Positions 37,362-45,927 of a stretch of DNA of 64,000 nt are shown here, piece after piece (the first letter of the stretch is position 1; every line of letters begins with the position of its first letter). Location of the stretch: the NCBI RefSeq assembly GCF_019749295.1, contig NZ_JACWFG010000007.1, forward strand, positions 1-64,000. Direction: 5' to 3'. The translations under genes were made by a program, and so were the position numbers. The notes under the pieces were generated by a model. The model saw only the letters and a program-made list of their open reading frames with translations. It made no database searches and was not told where the DNA came from. Source of the stretch: Neobacillus niacini. Lineage in GTDB: Bacteria > Bacillota > Bacilli > Bacillales > Cytobacillaceae.

Positions 37362-38615
37362 ATGGAAGCAAGAGTAGAAACAAATTTTAAAGTGGTGCAG
37401 GCACGAGTCGAAAGTCATATTGACACATTGAGTACCTTTACTGCTACACCGGGTCAGGGTACTACCCGTCTTACTTATAGTTCTGAGGATTTACAGGCCC
37501 GTCAGTATATAAAAGAGAAAATGAAGGAATACGGTCTGACTGTTCGTGAAGATGGGTTAGGTAATATTTTTGGAAAGCTTGAAGGAACGATGAAAGATGC
37601 ACCAAGCGTTCTGATCGGTTCTCACTTCGATTCTGTGCCGAATGGCGGTTCCTATGATGGACCTGCAGGAGTGGTGGCAGGTCTTGAGGTAGCGGCGCTT
37701 TTCGCTGAGAACCAATTACAGCCAAAATATCCGTTAGAAGTAATCGCGTTAGTAGAAGAAGAAGGTGCGCGTTTTGGCGGAGGGTTAATGGGATCCCGCG
37801 GAATTGTTGGATTATTAAATGAGGAAGATTTTAATAGTTTAAAAGATAAAGATGGTATTTTCGCAGTAGACGCGATGAAGAAAATTGGTCTTGATCCTGC
37901 CCTTCCTAAAAAGAGGGACCCAAAGACGATGAAGGCATACCTTGAATTGCATATTGAACAAGGTCCAATCCTTGAAGAAAAGGATATTCCAATTGGGGTG
38001 GTTGAGGCTATAGTTGGCTTAACTCAATTAGAAGTAACCGTCAAGGGGCAGGCTGGCCATGCAGGGACAACGCCGATGAACCGCAGGGCGGACGCATTAG
38101 TCACCGCTGCTCAGATGATTGCACAATTCCCTGGGCTTGCTGAATCGGAAGGCAATGGTACAGTTGTCACGACTGGAAGATTGAATGTTTTTCCGAATGG
38201 AGCAAATGTCATTCCTGATAAAACGGTGTTTACGGTGGATATCCGTTCAGGCAAGGAAGAAAACGTTTTGAATGTAATACAAAATGTGAAAGAATTAGCT
38301 CATTTCTATAGTGGTAAAGGGATTGAAGTGAGTGTTGAGCAGCTTCTATATATACAGCCAAAAGAAATGAATAAGGATATTGTCTCTCTGCTAAAGAAAA
38401 AAACAAGTGAGCTAAATATCCCTAAGTGCTCAATTAACAGCGGTGCAGGTCATGACGCGATGGTTTTCTCTGATTTTACCGATGTAGGAATGCTCTTTAT
38501 TCCGAGTAAAAATGGGTTAAGTCATTGTCCGGAGGAATGGTCCGATTCACGTCATATAACAAATGCTGTTCAGGTACTTTATGAGGCAGCTAAAAAGTTA
38601 ACGGAGGCGGAATAG
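37362..38615 (+). CDS. Zn-dependent hydantoinase/carbamoylase-family amidase
   Basis: This 417-residue M20-type amidase shows GSHFDSVPNGGSYDGPAGV (about residues 84-102), VEEEGARFGGG (about 130-140), ELHIEQGPILEEKDIPIGVV and a late GAGHDAMVF. It is a paralogue of the enzyme at 2863-4092 but clearly diverged. Members hydrolyse N-carbamoyl amino acids, allantoate or ureidoglycine. The ATG 9 bases after GAGAGGA is used instead of an upstream TTG. It lies 16 bases after the membrane protein gene and 2 bases before the next peptidase gene. Confidence 0.88.
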   Translation: MEARVETNFKVVQARVESHIDTLSTFTATPGQGTTRLTYSSEDLQARQYIKEKMKEYGLTVREDGLGNIFGKLEGTMKDAPSVLIGSHFDSVPNGGSYDGPAGVVAGLEVAALFAENQLQPKYPLEVIALVEEEGARFGGGLMGSRGIVGLLNEEDFNSLKDKDGIFAVDAMKKIGLDPALPKKRDPKTMKAYLELHIEQGPILEEKDIPIGVVEAIVGLTQLEVTVKGQAGHAGTTPMNRRADALVTAAQMIAQFPGLAESEGNGTVVTTGRLNVFPNGANVIPDKTVFTVDIRSGKEENVLNVIQNVKELAHFYSGKGIEVSVEQLLYIQPKEMNKDIVSLLKKKTSELNIPKCSINSGAGHDAMVFSDFTDVGMLFIPSKNGLSHCPEEWSDSRHITNAVQVLYEAAKKLTEAE

Positions 38616-38617
38616 GT

Positions 38618-39793
38618 ATGATTCATGCAAAAATAAAAGAGGCCATTCAAACATATAGTGAAGAACTAACACAATTACGAAGAAAGCTTCACTCTGAACC
38701 CGAAGTGTCCTGGGAGGAATTCAAAACAACTCAATTTGTCTGCGATTATCTTGATCAATTAAGAATCTCTTATCGAAAAACGGAACCAACGGGTGTGATT
38801 GCGGAAATTCGTGGGGGGAAGCCTGGTAAAACGGTTGCCTTGAGAGGTGACATGGATGCATTGCAGGTAGAGGAACTCAATAGAGATTTGGAATATGCCT
38901 CCAAAGAGGATGGGAAAATGCATGCTTGCGGGCACGATGCACACACTGCCATGTTATTGATTGCGGCTAAAGCGCTCAATGAAATAAAGGATGAGCTGCC
39001 GGGTATTGTACGACTATTGTTCCAGCCGGCAGAAGAAGTAGCAGAGGGAGCAAAAGCGTTGGTAGCACAAGGTGCAATGGAAGGTGTGGATAACGTCTTT
39101 GGAATCCACATTTGGTCACAAATGCCAACGCACAAAGTATCGTGCACCCCTGGACCATCCTTTGCTTCAGCCGATTTATTTAAAGTTACGTTCAAAGGCA
39201 GAGGCGGACATGGAGCCATGCCTCATGCATGTATTGATGCTGCGATTGTAGCCTCATCCTTCGTCATGAATGTACAAACAGTTGTATCTAGAACCATTGA
39301 TGCTCAGCATCCGGCTGTTCTAACGATTGGAAAAATGGTTGTCGGTACAAGGTTCAATGTAATAGCTGAAAATGCAGTAATAGAAGGAACCGTCCGCTGT
39401 TTCCACCCTGAAACGAGAGATCATATCGAAACCCAGCTCCAGCATTACGCTGACCAGGTTGCAGCGATGTATGGTGCAACCGCAAAAGTAGAATATATTC
39501 ACGGAACCAAAGCGGTACTTAACGATGAATACAGTGCAAACTTAGTTCAAAAAGTTGCCGCAGAAGCATTTGGGGATGATGTGGTTTATAACGAAAAGCC
39601 AACCATGGGCGGCGAAGACTTCAGTGAATATCTCGGCCATGCACCAGGAAGCTTTGCTTTAGTTGGCAGTGGAAACCGGGAAAAAGACACAGAATGGGCT
39701 CATCACCACGGCAAATTCAACATCGACGAAGACGCCCTCACAACAGGCGCAGAACTCTATGCCCAATATGCATGGGCATACCTAAATGAATAA
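38618..39793 (+). CDS. M20 family amidohydrolase (hippurate hydrolase-like)
   Basis: This 391-residue enzyme of the M20D group (hippurate hydrolase, N-acyl-amino acid deacylase) has the metal motif MHACGHDAHTAMLL (about residues 103-116), LLFQPAEEVAEGAKAL (about 130-145), GRGGHGAMPHACIDA (about 193-207) and PTMGGEDFSEYL near the end. It removes an acyl group from an N-acylated amino acid. It is last in the three-gene unit; together with the upstream amidase it could strip two different N-substituents from imported compounds. Confidence 0.9.
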   Translation: MIHAKIKEAIQTYSEELTQLRRKLHSEPEVSWEEFKTTQFVCDYLDQLRISYRKTEPTGVIAEIRGGKPGKTVALRGDMDALQVEELNRDLEYASKEDGKMHACGHDAHTAMLLIAAKALNEIKDELPGIVRLLFQPAEEVAEGAKALVAQGAMEGVDNVFGIHIWSQMPTHKVSCTPGPSFASADLFKVTFKGRGGHGAMPHACIDAAIVASSFVMNVQTVVSRTIDAQHPAVLTIGKMVVGTRFNVIAENAVIEGTVRCFHPETRDHIETQLQHYADQVAAMYGATAKVEYIHGTKAVLNDEYSANLVQKVAAEAFGDDVVYNEKPTMGGEDFSEYLGHAPGSFALVGSGNREKDTEWAHHHGKFNIDEDALTTGAELYAQYAWAYLNE

Positions 39794-39801
39794 TAAAACA
39801 G

Positions 39802-39850
39802 CGGTGCCTGTCACCTAGGGTGACAGGCACCGTTCGTGGACACTGTCCAC
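39802..39850. repeat. REP-like double hairpin
   Basis: A 14-bp perfect stem (CGGTGCCTGTCACC, 3-base loop, complement to 39832) is followed by GTGGACA-C-TGTCCAC (39836-39850). GGTGACAGGCACC palindromes are, as I recall, dispersed in some Bacillus genomes. It may also end the upstream operon. Confidence 0.6.
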
Positions 39851-39894
39851 CTCAGGCGGACAGTCGCTAAATATATGGGTAAAGGTTACAAATA

Positions 39895-39927
39895 AAAATG
39901 GATACTGCCGTTGGCGGTATCCATTTT
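39895..39927. terminator. Terminator hairpin
   Basis: A 15-bp stem (AAAATGGATACTGCC with complement, one G-T pair) and a GTT loop lie just beyond the end of the leftward DUF624 gene, with T-rich flanks. Confidence 0.8.
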
Positions 39928-39936
39928 ATGCTGCCT

Positions 39937-40530
39937 TTACTGTTGCGTTGTTTGTTGTCGTTGGATCTTTTGGAATACGAGGTTACATAAATGGTAGTTA
40001 CAATAAGCGTAAACACAGAAAATAAACATGAAGGTTATCTTCCAGGTGAATAGGATTAATATCGTTAGGACTAGTAAGACGATAAGAGACAGTGTAACGA
40101 GTATATATCTGAACGAAAAGAAAAGGGAGTTCTTGATTGCAGTCGTCCAATTAACGTTGTAATTTGCAATGGCTGGAAAGATAAAAATGGTGATGAACAG
40201 CATTACTAAACCAATTAAAGTTAAAACAGGTAAGAGTACATATTGGAATGAAGCAAAGTTTTTCAATAACATAAAATTAAGGAAAAATAGTCCAGTGAAA
40301 ACAATCCAGATAATTCCTAAGACAAAACTCTGTTTAAAGTTTTCTTTGAAGTATTGGAAAAAGGCACGAAAAACACTATAGTCTTTATGTAATACCCACT
40401 GACGGATTACGCAGAACATTGCCACAGTCGCGGGGAAAATTGTAATGACCGGCAGGCAAAACAAAAGCCAAAGGAGATTTAATTGGAAAAAGGCAGTTAC
40501 AAATTCAAGTATTCTGAATAATTGTTTCAT
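39937..40530 (-). CDS. DUF624 (YesL-like) membrane protein
   Basis: This 197-residue protein has about five helices and the DUF624 opening FFQLNLLWLLFCLPVITIFP-type (about residues 16-35), then a cytoplasmic R-W segment (VIRQWVLHKDYSVF). YesL-like proteins are usually encoded beside carbohydrate ABC transporters and glycoside hydrolases but have no proven role. Its position at the edge of the arabinan locus fits that pattern. GGGGAG precedes the start. It diverges from the HAD gene. Confidence 0.78.
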   Translation of the reverse strand: MKQLFRILEFVTAFFQLNLLWLLFCLPVITIFPATVAMFCVIRQWVLHKDYSVFRAFFQYFKENFKQSFVLGIIWIVFTGLFFLNFMLLKNFASFQYVLLPVLTLIGLVMLFITIFIFPAIANYNVNWTTAIKNSLFFSFRYILVTLSLIVLLVLTILILFTWKITFMFIFCVYAYCNYHLCNLVFQKIQRQQTTQQ

Positions 40531-40638
40531 GTTAGCTCCCCATATTTCATATTTTCTAGTAGTACTACTAAAATACCATACAACTTTTTAAAAAAGAAGT
40601 ACAAGTATATGGGTGAAATTGTTTGTAAGGAGGACAGA

Positions 40639-41346
40639 ATGGCAATTAAAGCAGTTTTTTTTGACTTAGATGATACATTACATGACCATTTATATCCTTT
40701 TTCAAAGGCGTTTAAAGACTCATTTCCTAATCTTTATGAACAAGTGGATGTTGTGTCATTGTATAAAAAATTTAGGGACTTTAGCGATTTGTTATGGAAG
40801 AAATATAGTTATCAAGAGTTGACGTTAGAAGAACTCCGAATAGCTAGAATTGTAATGGCATCAGAATATTTTCAAACAGGCATTACGAATGAACAAGCAA
40901 GTAAATTTCAAGCCCAATATGCGTTGAATTTGGAAAACCTTCAGTTATTTGCTGAGGTTCCAGAACTAATAGATAGTATGAAAGCTAAGGGAAAACTAGT
41001 TGGTATCATTACAAATGGGCCAGTACAACATCAGTTTAATAAAATAAACTCACTTGGCCTGACAAGTTACGTATCTAGAGAACACATCTTCATTTCTGAT
41101 GAAGTGGGAGTGGCAAAACCAAACAAACAAATCTTTCATCATGCAGCACAAAAAGTCAATATAATTCCAAGTGAGATCGTGTATATTGGGGACTCCTGGC
41201 CCAACGATGTAGTGGCACCGATGGAAGCAGGATGGAAGGCGATTTGGTATAACCACCGAAAAAGGCTGCCAGGTACCGACCATAAACCCCTAGCAGTAAT
41301 TGATCATCTTCTATCTATTATCGATATTATAGATAAAGACATTTAA
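40639..41346 (+). CDS. HAD-family hydrolase (YjjG/YfnB-like)
   Basis: This 235-residue HAD phosphatase has motif I FFDLDDTLHD (about residues 7-16), motif II VGIITNGP (about 117-124) and motifs III/IV VAKPNKQIFHHA...YIGDSWPNDVVAP. The C1 helical cap type fits nucleotidase- or sugar-phosphate-like phosphatases. It is not the NagD-type AraL seen in the B. subtilis ara operon. The ATG with AAGGAGG upstream is chosen over a longer reading. It sits between the DUF624 and GH27 genes. Confidence 0.85.
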   Translation: MAIKAVFFDLDDTLHDHLYPFSKAFKDSFPNLYEQVDVVSLYKKFRDFSDLLWKKYSYQELTLEELRIARIVMASEYFQTGITNEQASKFQAQYALNLENLQLFAEVPELIDSMKAKGKLVGIITNGPVQHQFNKINSLGLTSYVSREHIFISDEVGVAKPNKQIFHHAAQKVNIIPSEIVYIGDSWPNDVVAPMEAGWKAIWYNHRKRLPGTDHKPLAVIDHLLSIIDIIDKDI

Positions 41347-41465
41347 TATCATTCATACTAGTAAACAAATTATTTGAACATTTAGAAAATGTTGTTGTTA
41401 ACACTGTGCTTAATCCGTATTATTAGGACATAGAGTTAAATAATTTGAAGGGTGGAATAACAAAT

Positions 41466-42746
41466 ATGAAACACCACACTTTTGCTAAAACCCCGCCAAT
41501 GGGCTGGAATAGTTGGGATTGCTATGGAGCAACTGTCACGGAAGACGAAGTTAAAGGCAATGCTGACTATATTGCTGAGCATCTTAAGCCTTTTGGCTGG
41601 GAATACGTTGTTGTTGATATCCAATGGTACGAAGCAGGAGCTGTTTCCTCAGCGTATCGTCCCTTTGTACCCCTGGAGATGGATGAATATTCAAGGTTAA
41701 TACCAGCCGTAAATCGCTTTCCATCAGCAGCAAATGGAAAAGGATTTAAACCCTTAGCGGATTATGTACATAACCTTGGGTTAAAGTTTGGTATCCACAT
41801 CATGCGCGGAATCCCGCGGCAGGCTGTTCATAACAATACCCCTTTATTGGGAACGAATATAAGGGCTAGAGATATTGCACATCCAAATTCTATTTGCCCT
41901 TGGAATACCGATATGTATGGAATTGATCCCGAAAAAGAAGGCGCGCAGGAGTACTACAATTCCCTGTTTCAACTGTATGCGGAATGGGGTGTTGACTTTG
42001 TCAAAGTCGATGACATTGCGGCATCAAGGCTTTATTATTTTCATAAAGCTGAAATTGAGCTTATTCGAAACGCAATGGACCGGTGCGGAAGAAATATGGT
42101 GCTGAGTCTGTCTCCAGGTCCTGCCCCCTTGGAATACAGTGAAGATTTAAAGGAAAATGCCAATATGTGGAGAATGACTGACGATTTTTGGGACCATTGG
42201 AGTCTTTTATATGGCATGTTTGAAAGATGTGAGAAGTGGTACGAACATGTTGGACCTGGGCATTGGCCAGATTGTGATATGCTGCCACTAGGCCATATCG
42301 GTCTTCGCTCTGTTGATGGAGGCGGTGGGGACCGGTGGACTAGATTTACGAAAGATGAGCAGGTTACGATGATGACGTTGTGGGCGATATTCCGATCTCC
42401 GCTTATGTTTGGCGGTGAACTCCGTGATAATGATGAATGGACGTTATCTTTGCTAACGAATAAAGAGGTACTTGAGGTAAATCAAACTAGTCACAGTAAT
42501 CGCCTGATTGAACGAAATGGGGATAAAATTGTTTGGGCTGCAACGAATGACAAAGGTCAAACTTATATTGCTCTTTTCAATGCTGGAGAGGAAAAGGCTG
42601 ATATAAAAGTAACGCTTGATCAGCTGGGGCTATCAAAAGGGCTTCAAGCTAGAGATTTGTGGAAACATGAAGAAATGGGTTTGGTAACAGACGGAATTCA
42701 ACAAACGTTAGCCCCTCACTCTTCGATTTTGCTAAAGTTGTATTGA
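41466..42746 (+). CDS. GH27 glycosidase (alpha-galactosidase or beta-L-arabinopyranosidase)
   Basis: This 426-residue enzyme has the GH27 opening TPPMGWNSWDCYG (about residues 9-21), the nucleophile Asp in FVKVDDIAA (about 180-188) and the acid/base Asp in MTDDFWDHW (about 238-246), with a C-terminal beta-sandwich. GH27 contains alpha-galactosidases and beta-L-arabinopyranosidases. The neighbouring arabinan genes make the second activity plausible, but sequence alone cannot choose. There is no signal peptide, so it works inside the cell on imported oligosaccharides. Confidence 0.88.
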   Translation: MKHHTFAKTPPMGWNSWDCYGATVTEDEVKGNADYIAEHLKPFGWEYVVVDIQWYEAGAVSSAYRPFVPLEMDEYSRLIPAVNRFPSAANGKGFKPLADYVHNLGLKFGIHIMRGIPRQAVHNNTPLLGTNIRARDIAHPNSICPWNTDMYGIDPEKEGAQEYYNSLFQLYAEWGVDFVKVDDIAASRLYYFHKAEIELIRNAMDRCGRNMVLSLSPGPAPLEYSEDLKENANMWRMTDDFWDHWSLLYGMFERCEKWYEHVGPGHWPDCDMLPLGHIGLRSVDGGGGDRWTRFTKDEQVTMMTLWAIFRSPLMFGGELRDNDEWTLSLLTNKEVLEVNQTSHSNRLIERNGDKIVWAATNDKGQTYIALFNAGEEKADIKVTLDQLGLSKGLQARDLWKHEEMGLVTDGIQQTLAPHSSILLKLY

Positions 42747-42755
42747 TGGGAACAA

Positions 42756-42785
42756 AAAAACACACCATTTGAGTGTGTTTTTTTG
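42756..42785. terminator. Terminator between GH27 and araR
   Basis: A 10-bp stem (AAAAACACAC with GTGTGTTTTT), a 7-base loop and a T-run. The A-run on the left lets it serve the convergent araR as well. Confidence 0.85.
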
Positions 42786-42849
42786 TCGATATAGAAGCTT
42801 ACTCTATTAGTGAAATTCATAACAAAATCAGAAAGTCTTATCACTATTA

Positions 42850-43980
42850 TTATTCTTGACTGATAACAATATCTTTACTTTTTATTGGAGCTGTAGAATT
42901 TCGCACTACCAACTCAGGTTCATAGATAATAGACTGAGGATTATTGTCTTTTCCTTCTACGGCTGAAACAATCCTCTTCGCTGCTTCAATCCCCATTTCC
43001 ATTTTAGGATGGGCGACTGATGTTAGTTTCACTTCAAAGGTCTCAGCTAGAAATGAGTCATCGTAACCAACGACTGACACATCTTCAGGGACACTTATTT
43101 GGTGATTTCTTAAAACATCTAAAACCATCAGAGCTAATTGATCATTGTAACAAACAATGGCTGTCGGCCTATCATCTGACGAATAAAATTTGTTTAATCG
43201 ATCATTAACCTTTTCGTTCATATCCTCGGTTGAATAGGAGATAACCATGTCTGGGAAGAACGTAATCCCGTGCTCTCGGAATGCGCGGATGAAGCCCTGC
43301 ATACGGTTAACTCCTTGAAGATCGTCGGTTTTAAATAATCCGATAATCTTGCGATGACCAAGCTTAATTAAATGTTCAGTAGCAATATAGCCTCCATGTT
43401 CATCATTGACAACAATATGTGGAGGGGCTAGCTGTGGATAGAACTGATTAATCATTAAATATGGAATGTTATGCTGTTCTAGTTCTAAATAGTAATGAAT
43501 GTTAGGGTTATAGATACTACTTTTTGTTGGTTCAACGATAAGACCATCGATATTTCTGCTTAACATGGTTTGTAAGCATTGTTTTTCTTTTTCGATGTCG
43601 TTATCTGTACATGCAAACGTTAACGAATACCCTTGGGCTGTTAGGTAGGATTCAATTCCTCTAATAATAGAAGGGAAAATATAGTCGGAAATATAGGTTG
43701 TTATTACCCCGATATTTTTTCCGTTCGTTTGAGCTGGAAGAACAGTTTGCTCATTTTCTTCCTGTCTAAATGAACAAAAGGTTCCAGCTCCTTGCTCCCT
43801 ATAAAGCCATCCCTCGTGTACTAAGTCTCCGACCGCTTGGCGAACTGTATGTCTGCTGACACCGAACATTTTAACAAGTTCATTTTCTGAGTGAATTTTT
43901 TCACCTGGCTTAACTTTACCGCTGGTGATCCAATCCGTTATCTTTTCTTTCACCATATTGTACTTGGTTTTTTGCGCCAT
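42850..43980 (-). CDS. araR: Arabinose repressor AraR
   Basis: This 376-residue chimeric regulator has a GntR-type winged helix (KIHSENELVKMFGVSRHTVR, about residues 28-47, wing EQGAGTFC) and a LacI/GalR-type effector domain (from NIGVITTYISDYIFPSIIRG, ending in a VGYDDS...LTSVAHP segment). This layout defines AraR, which represses arabinose genes and is released by L-arabinose. Boxes similar to its operator lie in the divergent region upstream (44088-44309) and at araB. The gene reads leftward, away from the araNPQ-like unit. Confidence 0.93.
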   Translation of the reverse strand: MAQKTKYNMVKEKITDWITSGKVKPGEKIHSENELVKMFGVSRHTVRQAVGDLVHEGWLYREQGAGTFCSFRQEENEQTVLPAQTNGKNIGVITTYISDYIFPSIIRGIESYLTAQGYSLTFACTDNDIEKEKQCLQTMLSRNIDGLIVEPTKSSIYNPNIHYYLELEQHNIPYLMINQFYPQLAPPHIVVNDEHGGYIATEHLIKLGHRKIIGLFKTDDLQGVNRMQGFIRAFREHGITFFPDMVISYSTEDMNEKVNDRLNKFYSSDDRPTAIVCYNDQLALMVLDVLRNHQISVPEDVSVVGYDDSFLAETFEVKLTSVAHPKMEMGIEAAKRIVSAVEGKDNNPQSIIYEPELVVRNSTAPIKSKDIVISQE

Positions 43981-44087
43981 TGTATCACCACTTTCTGTAT
44001 TACATATGCGTATATTTTAAATAAAGGATATAGAGTAAAAAGAATTGTGCTATATTTTTATTATACAACAATTATTATACTTTAAAA

Positions 44088-44103
44088 ACACGTACGTACA
44101 TAA
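44088..44103. promoter_or_regulatory. AraR box 1 (araR/araN intergenic)
   Basis: ACACGTACGTACATAA has the perfect core GTACGTAC of the AraR operator (consensus about ATTTGTACGTACAAAT). It lies just upstream of the -35 box of the rightward promoter and may also overlap the araR promoter. Confidence 0.7.
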
Positions 44104-44126
44104 GTAAAAAAATTATTAAAACATGA

Positions 44127-44155
44127 TTGACATGTACGAACAGGTATATTAGTAT
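44127..44155 (+). promoter_or_regulatory. Promoter of the araNPQ-like unit with AraR box 2 inside
   Basis: TTGACA (44127-44132), a 17-bp spacer and TAGTAT (44150-44155). The box ACATGTACGAACAGGT (44130-44145) lies in the spacer, so AraR would block polymerase directly. Its centre is 42 bp from box 1, four helical turns, as recalled for co-operative AraR operators in B. subtilis. Confidence 0.7.
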
Positions 44156-44166
44156 TTTACTTGTAG

Positions 44167-44180
44167 GGAATACGCTTTCA
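44167..44180 (+). promoter_or_regulatory. cre-like site after the araN promoter
   Basis: GGAATACGCTTTCA fits the CcpA consensus at 12 of 14 positions and lies just after the predicted start of transcription. Confidence 0.35.
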
Positions 44181-44267
44181 TAGATTTACAACGTTTACAA
44201 CGAAACGAGAAGAACGTAATTATAATGCCTTCAGTTAAGTGCAAAAGGTTACGGCGAAAGAATATTC

Positions 44268-44286
44268 AGGAGGGATTATTATGTAG
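44268..44286 (+). other. Start-stop minimal ORF in the araN leader
   Basis: A strong ribosome site AGGAGGG (44268-44274) is followed 6 bases later by ATG and immediately by TAG (44281-44286). It lies in a leader of about 250 nt, directly upstream of AraR box 3. The 428-base gap contains no other gene. Confidence 0.5.
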
Positions 44287-44293
44287 TCGCCTA

Positions 44294-44309
44294 ACATGTA
44301 CGTACAATG
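44294..44309. promoter_or_regulatory. AraR box 3 in the araN leader
   Basis: ACATGTACGTACAATG closely fits the operator; a degenerate half-box (CACGAACAAAT, 44310-44320) follows one helical turn later. It lies about 135 bp into the transcript, so it may act as a roadblock or loop partner. Confidence 0.65.
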
Positions 44310-44408
44310 CACGAACAAATCTACTATATTATTTTATTAGATTATGGTTACGTTTTCAAAGTTTTCACGAAATTGTTTTACTATTAAAATAGTTTTGGAG
44401 GGATTACC

Positions 44409-45773
44409 TTGTCGAAATCAACAAAAAAGTTAGGCTCATTAATTCTACTTACTATTATGATTATCGGTTCTATCTTAGCTGGTTGTTCTAATAGCCAGGA
44501 AACCACAGGAAAAACGAAAGATGGAAAAACAGCACTTACATTTATGTTTAGAGGCCAGCCTCAAGAATTAAAAGCTTATGAAGCAACTGTAAAACGCTAT
44601 GAAGCGTCACATCCTGATGTGAAAGTGACATTGGTTCAAGTTGCTCCAGATCAATATGATACAAAGTTAAAAGCAGCGATTGCTGGTAAGAAGATTCCTG
44701 ATGTATTCTTCTATAACCCAGCTCAAGTAAAAGCATATGTAAACTCTGGTGTATTAAAAGATATTACTGAGTTCGTAGAAGGCTCAGAAAATGTAAACAT
44801 GGAAGATATTTGGGAAAAGGGTATTGCGAAGTATCGTTTTGATGGCGAAACTCTTGGAGAAGGTGCAATTTACGGATTGCCGAAAGATTTAGGGCCATTC
44901 GCTTTAGGTTACAATAAAACAATGTTTGATGAAGCAGGAATTCCTCTTCCTGACAAAGACAAACCATATACTTGGGATGAATTCATTGATGTTGCACAAA
45001 AGTTAACAATTGATAAAAATGGCGACGGCAAAATGGATCAGTATGGAACAGGATTCAATGTTAACTGGGCATTACAGCCGTTTGTATGGAGTAATGGCGG
45101 AGACTGGATCGATGAAACTGGCACAAAGGTAACAATCGATACTCCTGAATTTGTTGAAGCATTACAATGGTTTGCAGATCAGCAAAACAAGTACAAAATC
45201 ACTCCTTCTATCGCAGACGCACAAACACTTGATACGTACCAAAGATGGATGAAAGGCGAGTTAGCATTCTTCCCTGTTGGACCATGGGATATGGGTGCGT
45301 TTAAAGAACAATTAAAGTTTGAATATGATTTACTTCCTTGGCCTGCAGGTTCAACTGGTAAATCAGCTGCATGGGTTGGTTCTCTAGGTATTGGTGTAGG
45401 AGCTACAACTAAGAACGCAGAAGCGGCAGCAGAGTTAGCATTATACCTATCTGCTGACCAAGAAGGTAACCAGGCATTAGTAGATGCTCAAGTTCAATTA
45501 CCAAACAGCGTTACTGTTGCTGAACAATGGGCAGCAGATGCATCAATTAAGCCAGAAAACAAGAAAGAATTCTTAGATATTATCAATGATTACGGACGTG
45601 GATTCCCAGCTGAAAAAACTTACACAGCTGAATGGTATGATGAATTCTTCAAAAACATCCAGCCGGTTATTGATGGTAAGATGTCAGCAGAAGATTATGT
45701 GAAAGAAGCGCAGCCTAAGATGCAAAAATTATTAGATGCTGCAATTGCACAAGAAAAACAAGCTAAGAAATAA
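44409..45773 (+). CDS. araN: Arabino-oligosaccharide ABC transporter binding lipoprotein, AraN-like
   Basis: This 454-residue lipoprotein has a signal peptide with the lipobox ILAGCS (Cys at about residue 26) and an SBP_bac_1 domain: [55 protein letters not shown] and a C-terminal ligand-lobe with [12 protein letters not shown]. The start is TTG, 7 bases after GGAGG. It is the first gene after the AraR-controlled promoter and is followed by two permeases, giving the AraN-AraP-AraQ order. It captures arabino-oligosaccharides outside the membrane. Confidence 0.88.
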   Translation: MSKSTKKLGSLILLTIMIIGSILAGCSNSQETTGKTKDGKTALTFMFRGQPQELKAYEATVKRYEASHPDVKVTLVQVAPDQYDTKLKAAIAGKKIPDVFFYNPAQVKAYVNSGVLKDITEFVEGSENVNMEDIWEKGIAKYRFDGETLGEGAIYGLPKDLGPFALGYNKTMFDEAGIPLPDKDKPYTWDEFIDVAQKLTIDKNGDGKMDQYGTGFNVNWALQPFVWSNGGDWIDETGTKVTIDTPEFVEALQWFADQQNKYKITPSIADAQTLDTYQRWMKGELAFFPVGPWDMGAFKEQLKFEYDLLPWPAGSTGKSAAWVGSLGIGVGATTKNAEAAAELALYLSADQEGNQALVDAQVQLPNSVTVAEQWAADASIKPENKKEFLDIINDYGRGFPAEKTYTAEWYDEFFKNIQPVIDGKMSAEDYVKEAQPKMQKLLDAAIAQEKQAKK

Positions 45774-45800
45774 AACGCAAACTGAACTTTGACACAGTGT

Positions 45801-45839
45801 AAATGGTGCTAGTTTTCTTATAGACTACTAGCGCCATTT
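45801..45839 (+). other. Hairpin between araN and araP
   Basis: AAATGGTGCTAGT pairs with ACTAGCGCCATTT (one G-T pair) around a 13-base loop, with T-rich sequence some 10 bases later. It probably attenuates read-through so that the binding protein is made in excess over the permeases. Confidence 0.65.
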
Positions 45840-45927
45840 ATTCCTTTTATCTAAATTTTTTTTGCTTAAAGAAATTTAGAAATAGGGAAATGTGTCATTA
45901 TTATAGCTTTTGAAAGGGTGAGAGAAG

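Noticed and set aside
40639-41346. Calling the HAD hydrolase AraL
   Set aside because: AraL has a NagD-type fold and lies within the ara operon; this protein is of the YjjG/YfnB type and sits outside the AraR-controlled units.
44220-44226. Second promoter (TATAAT) in the araN leader
   Set aside because: The -10 is perfect, but no -35 box lies at an acceptable distance.
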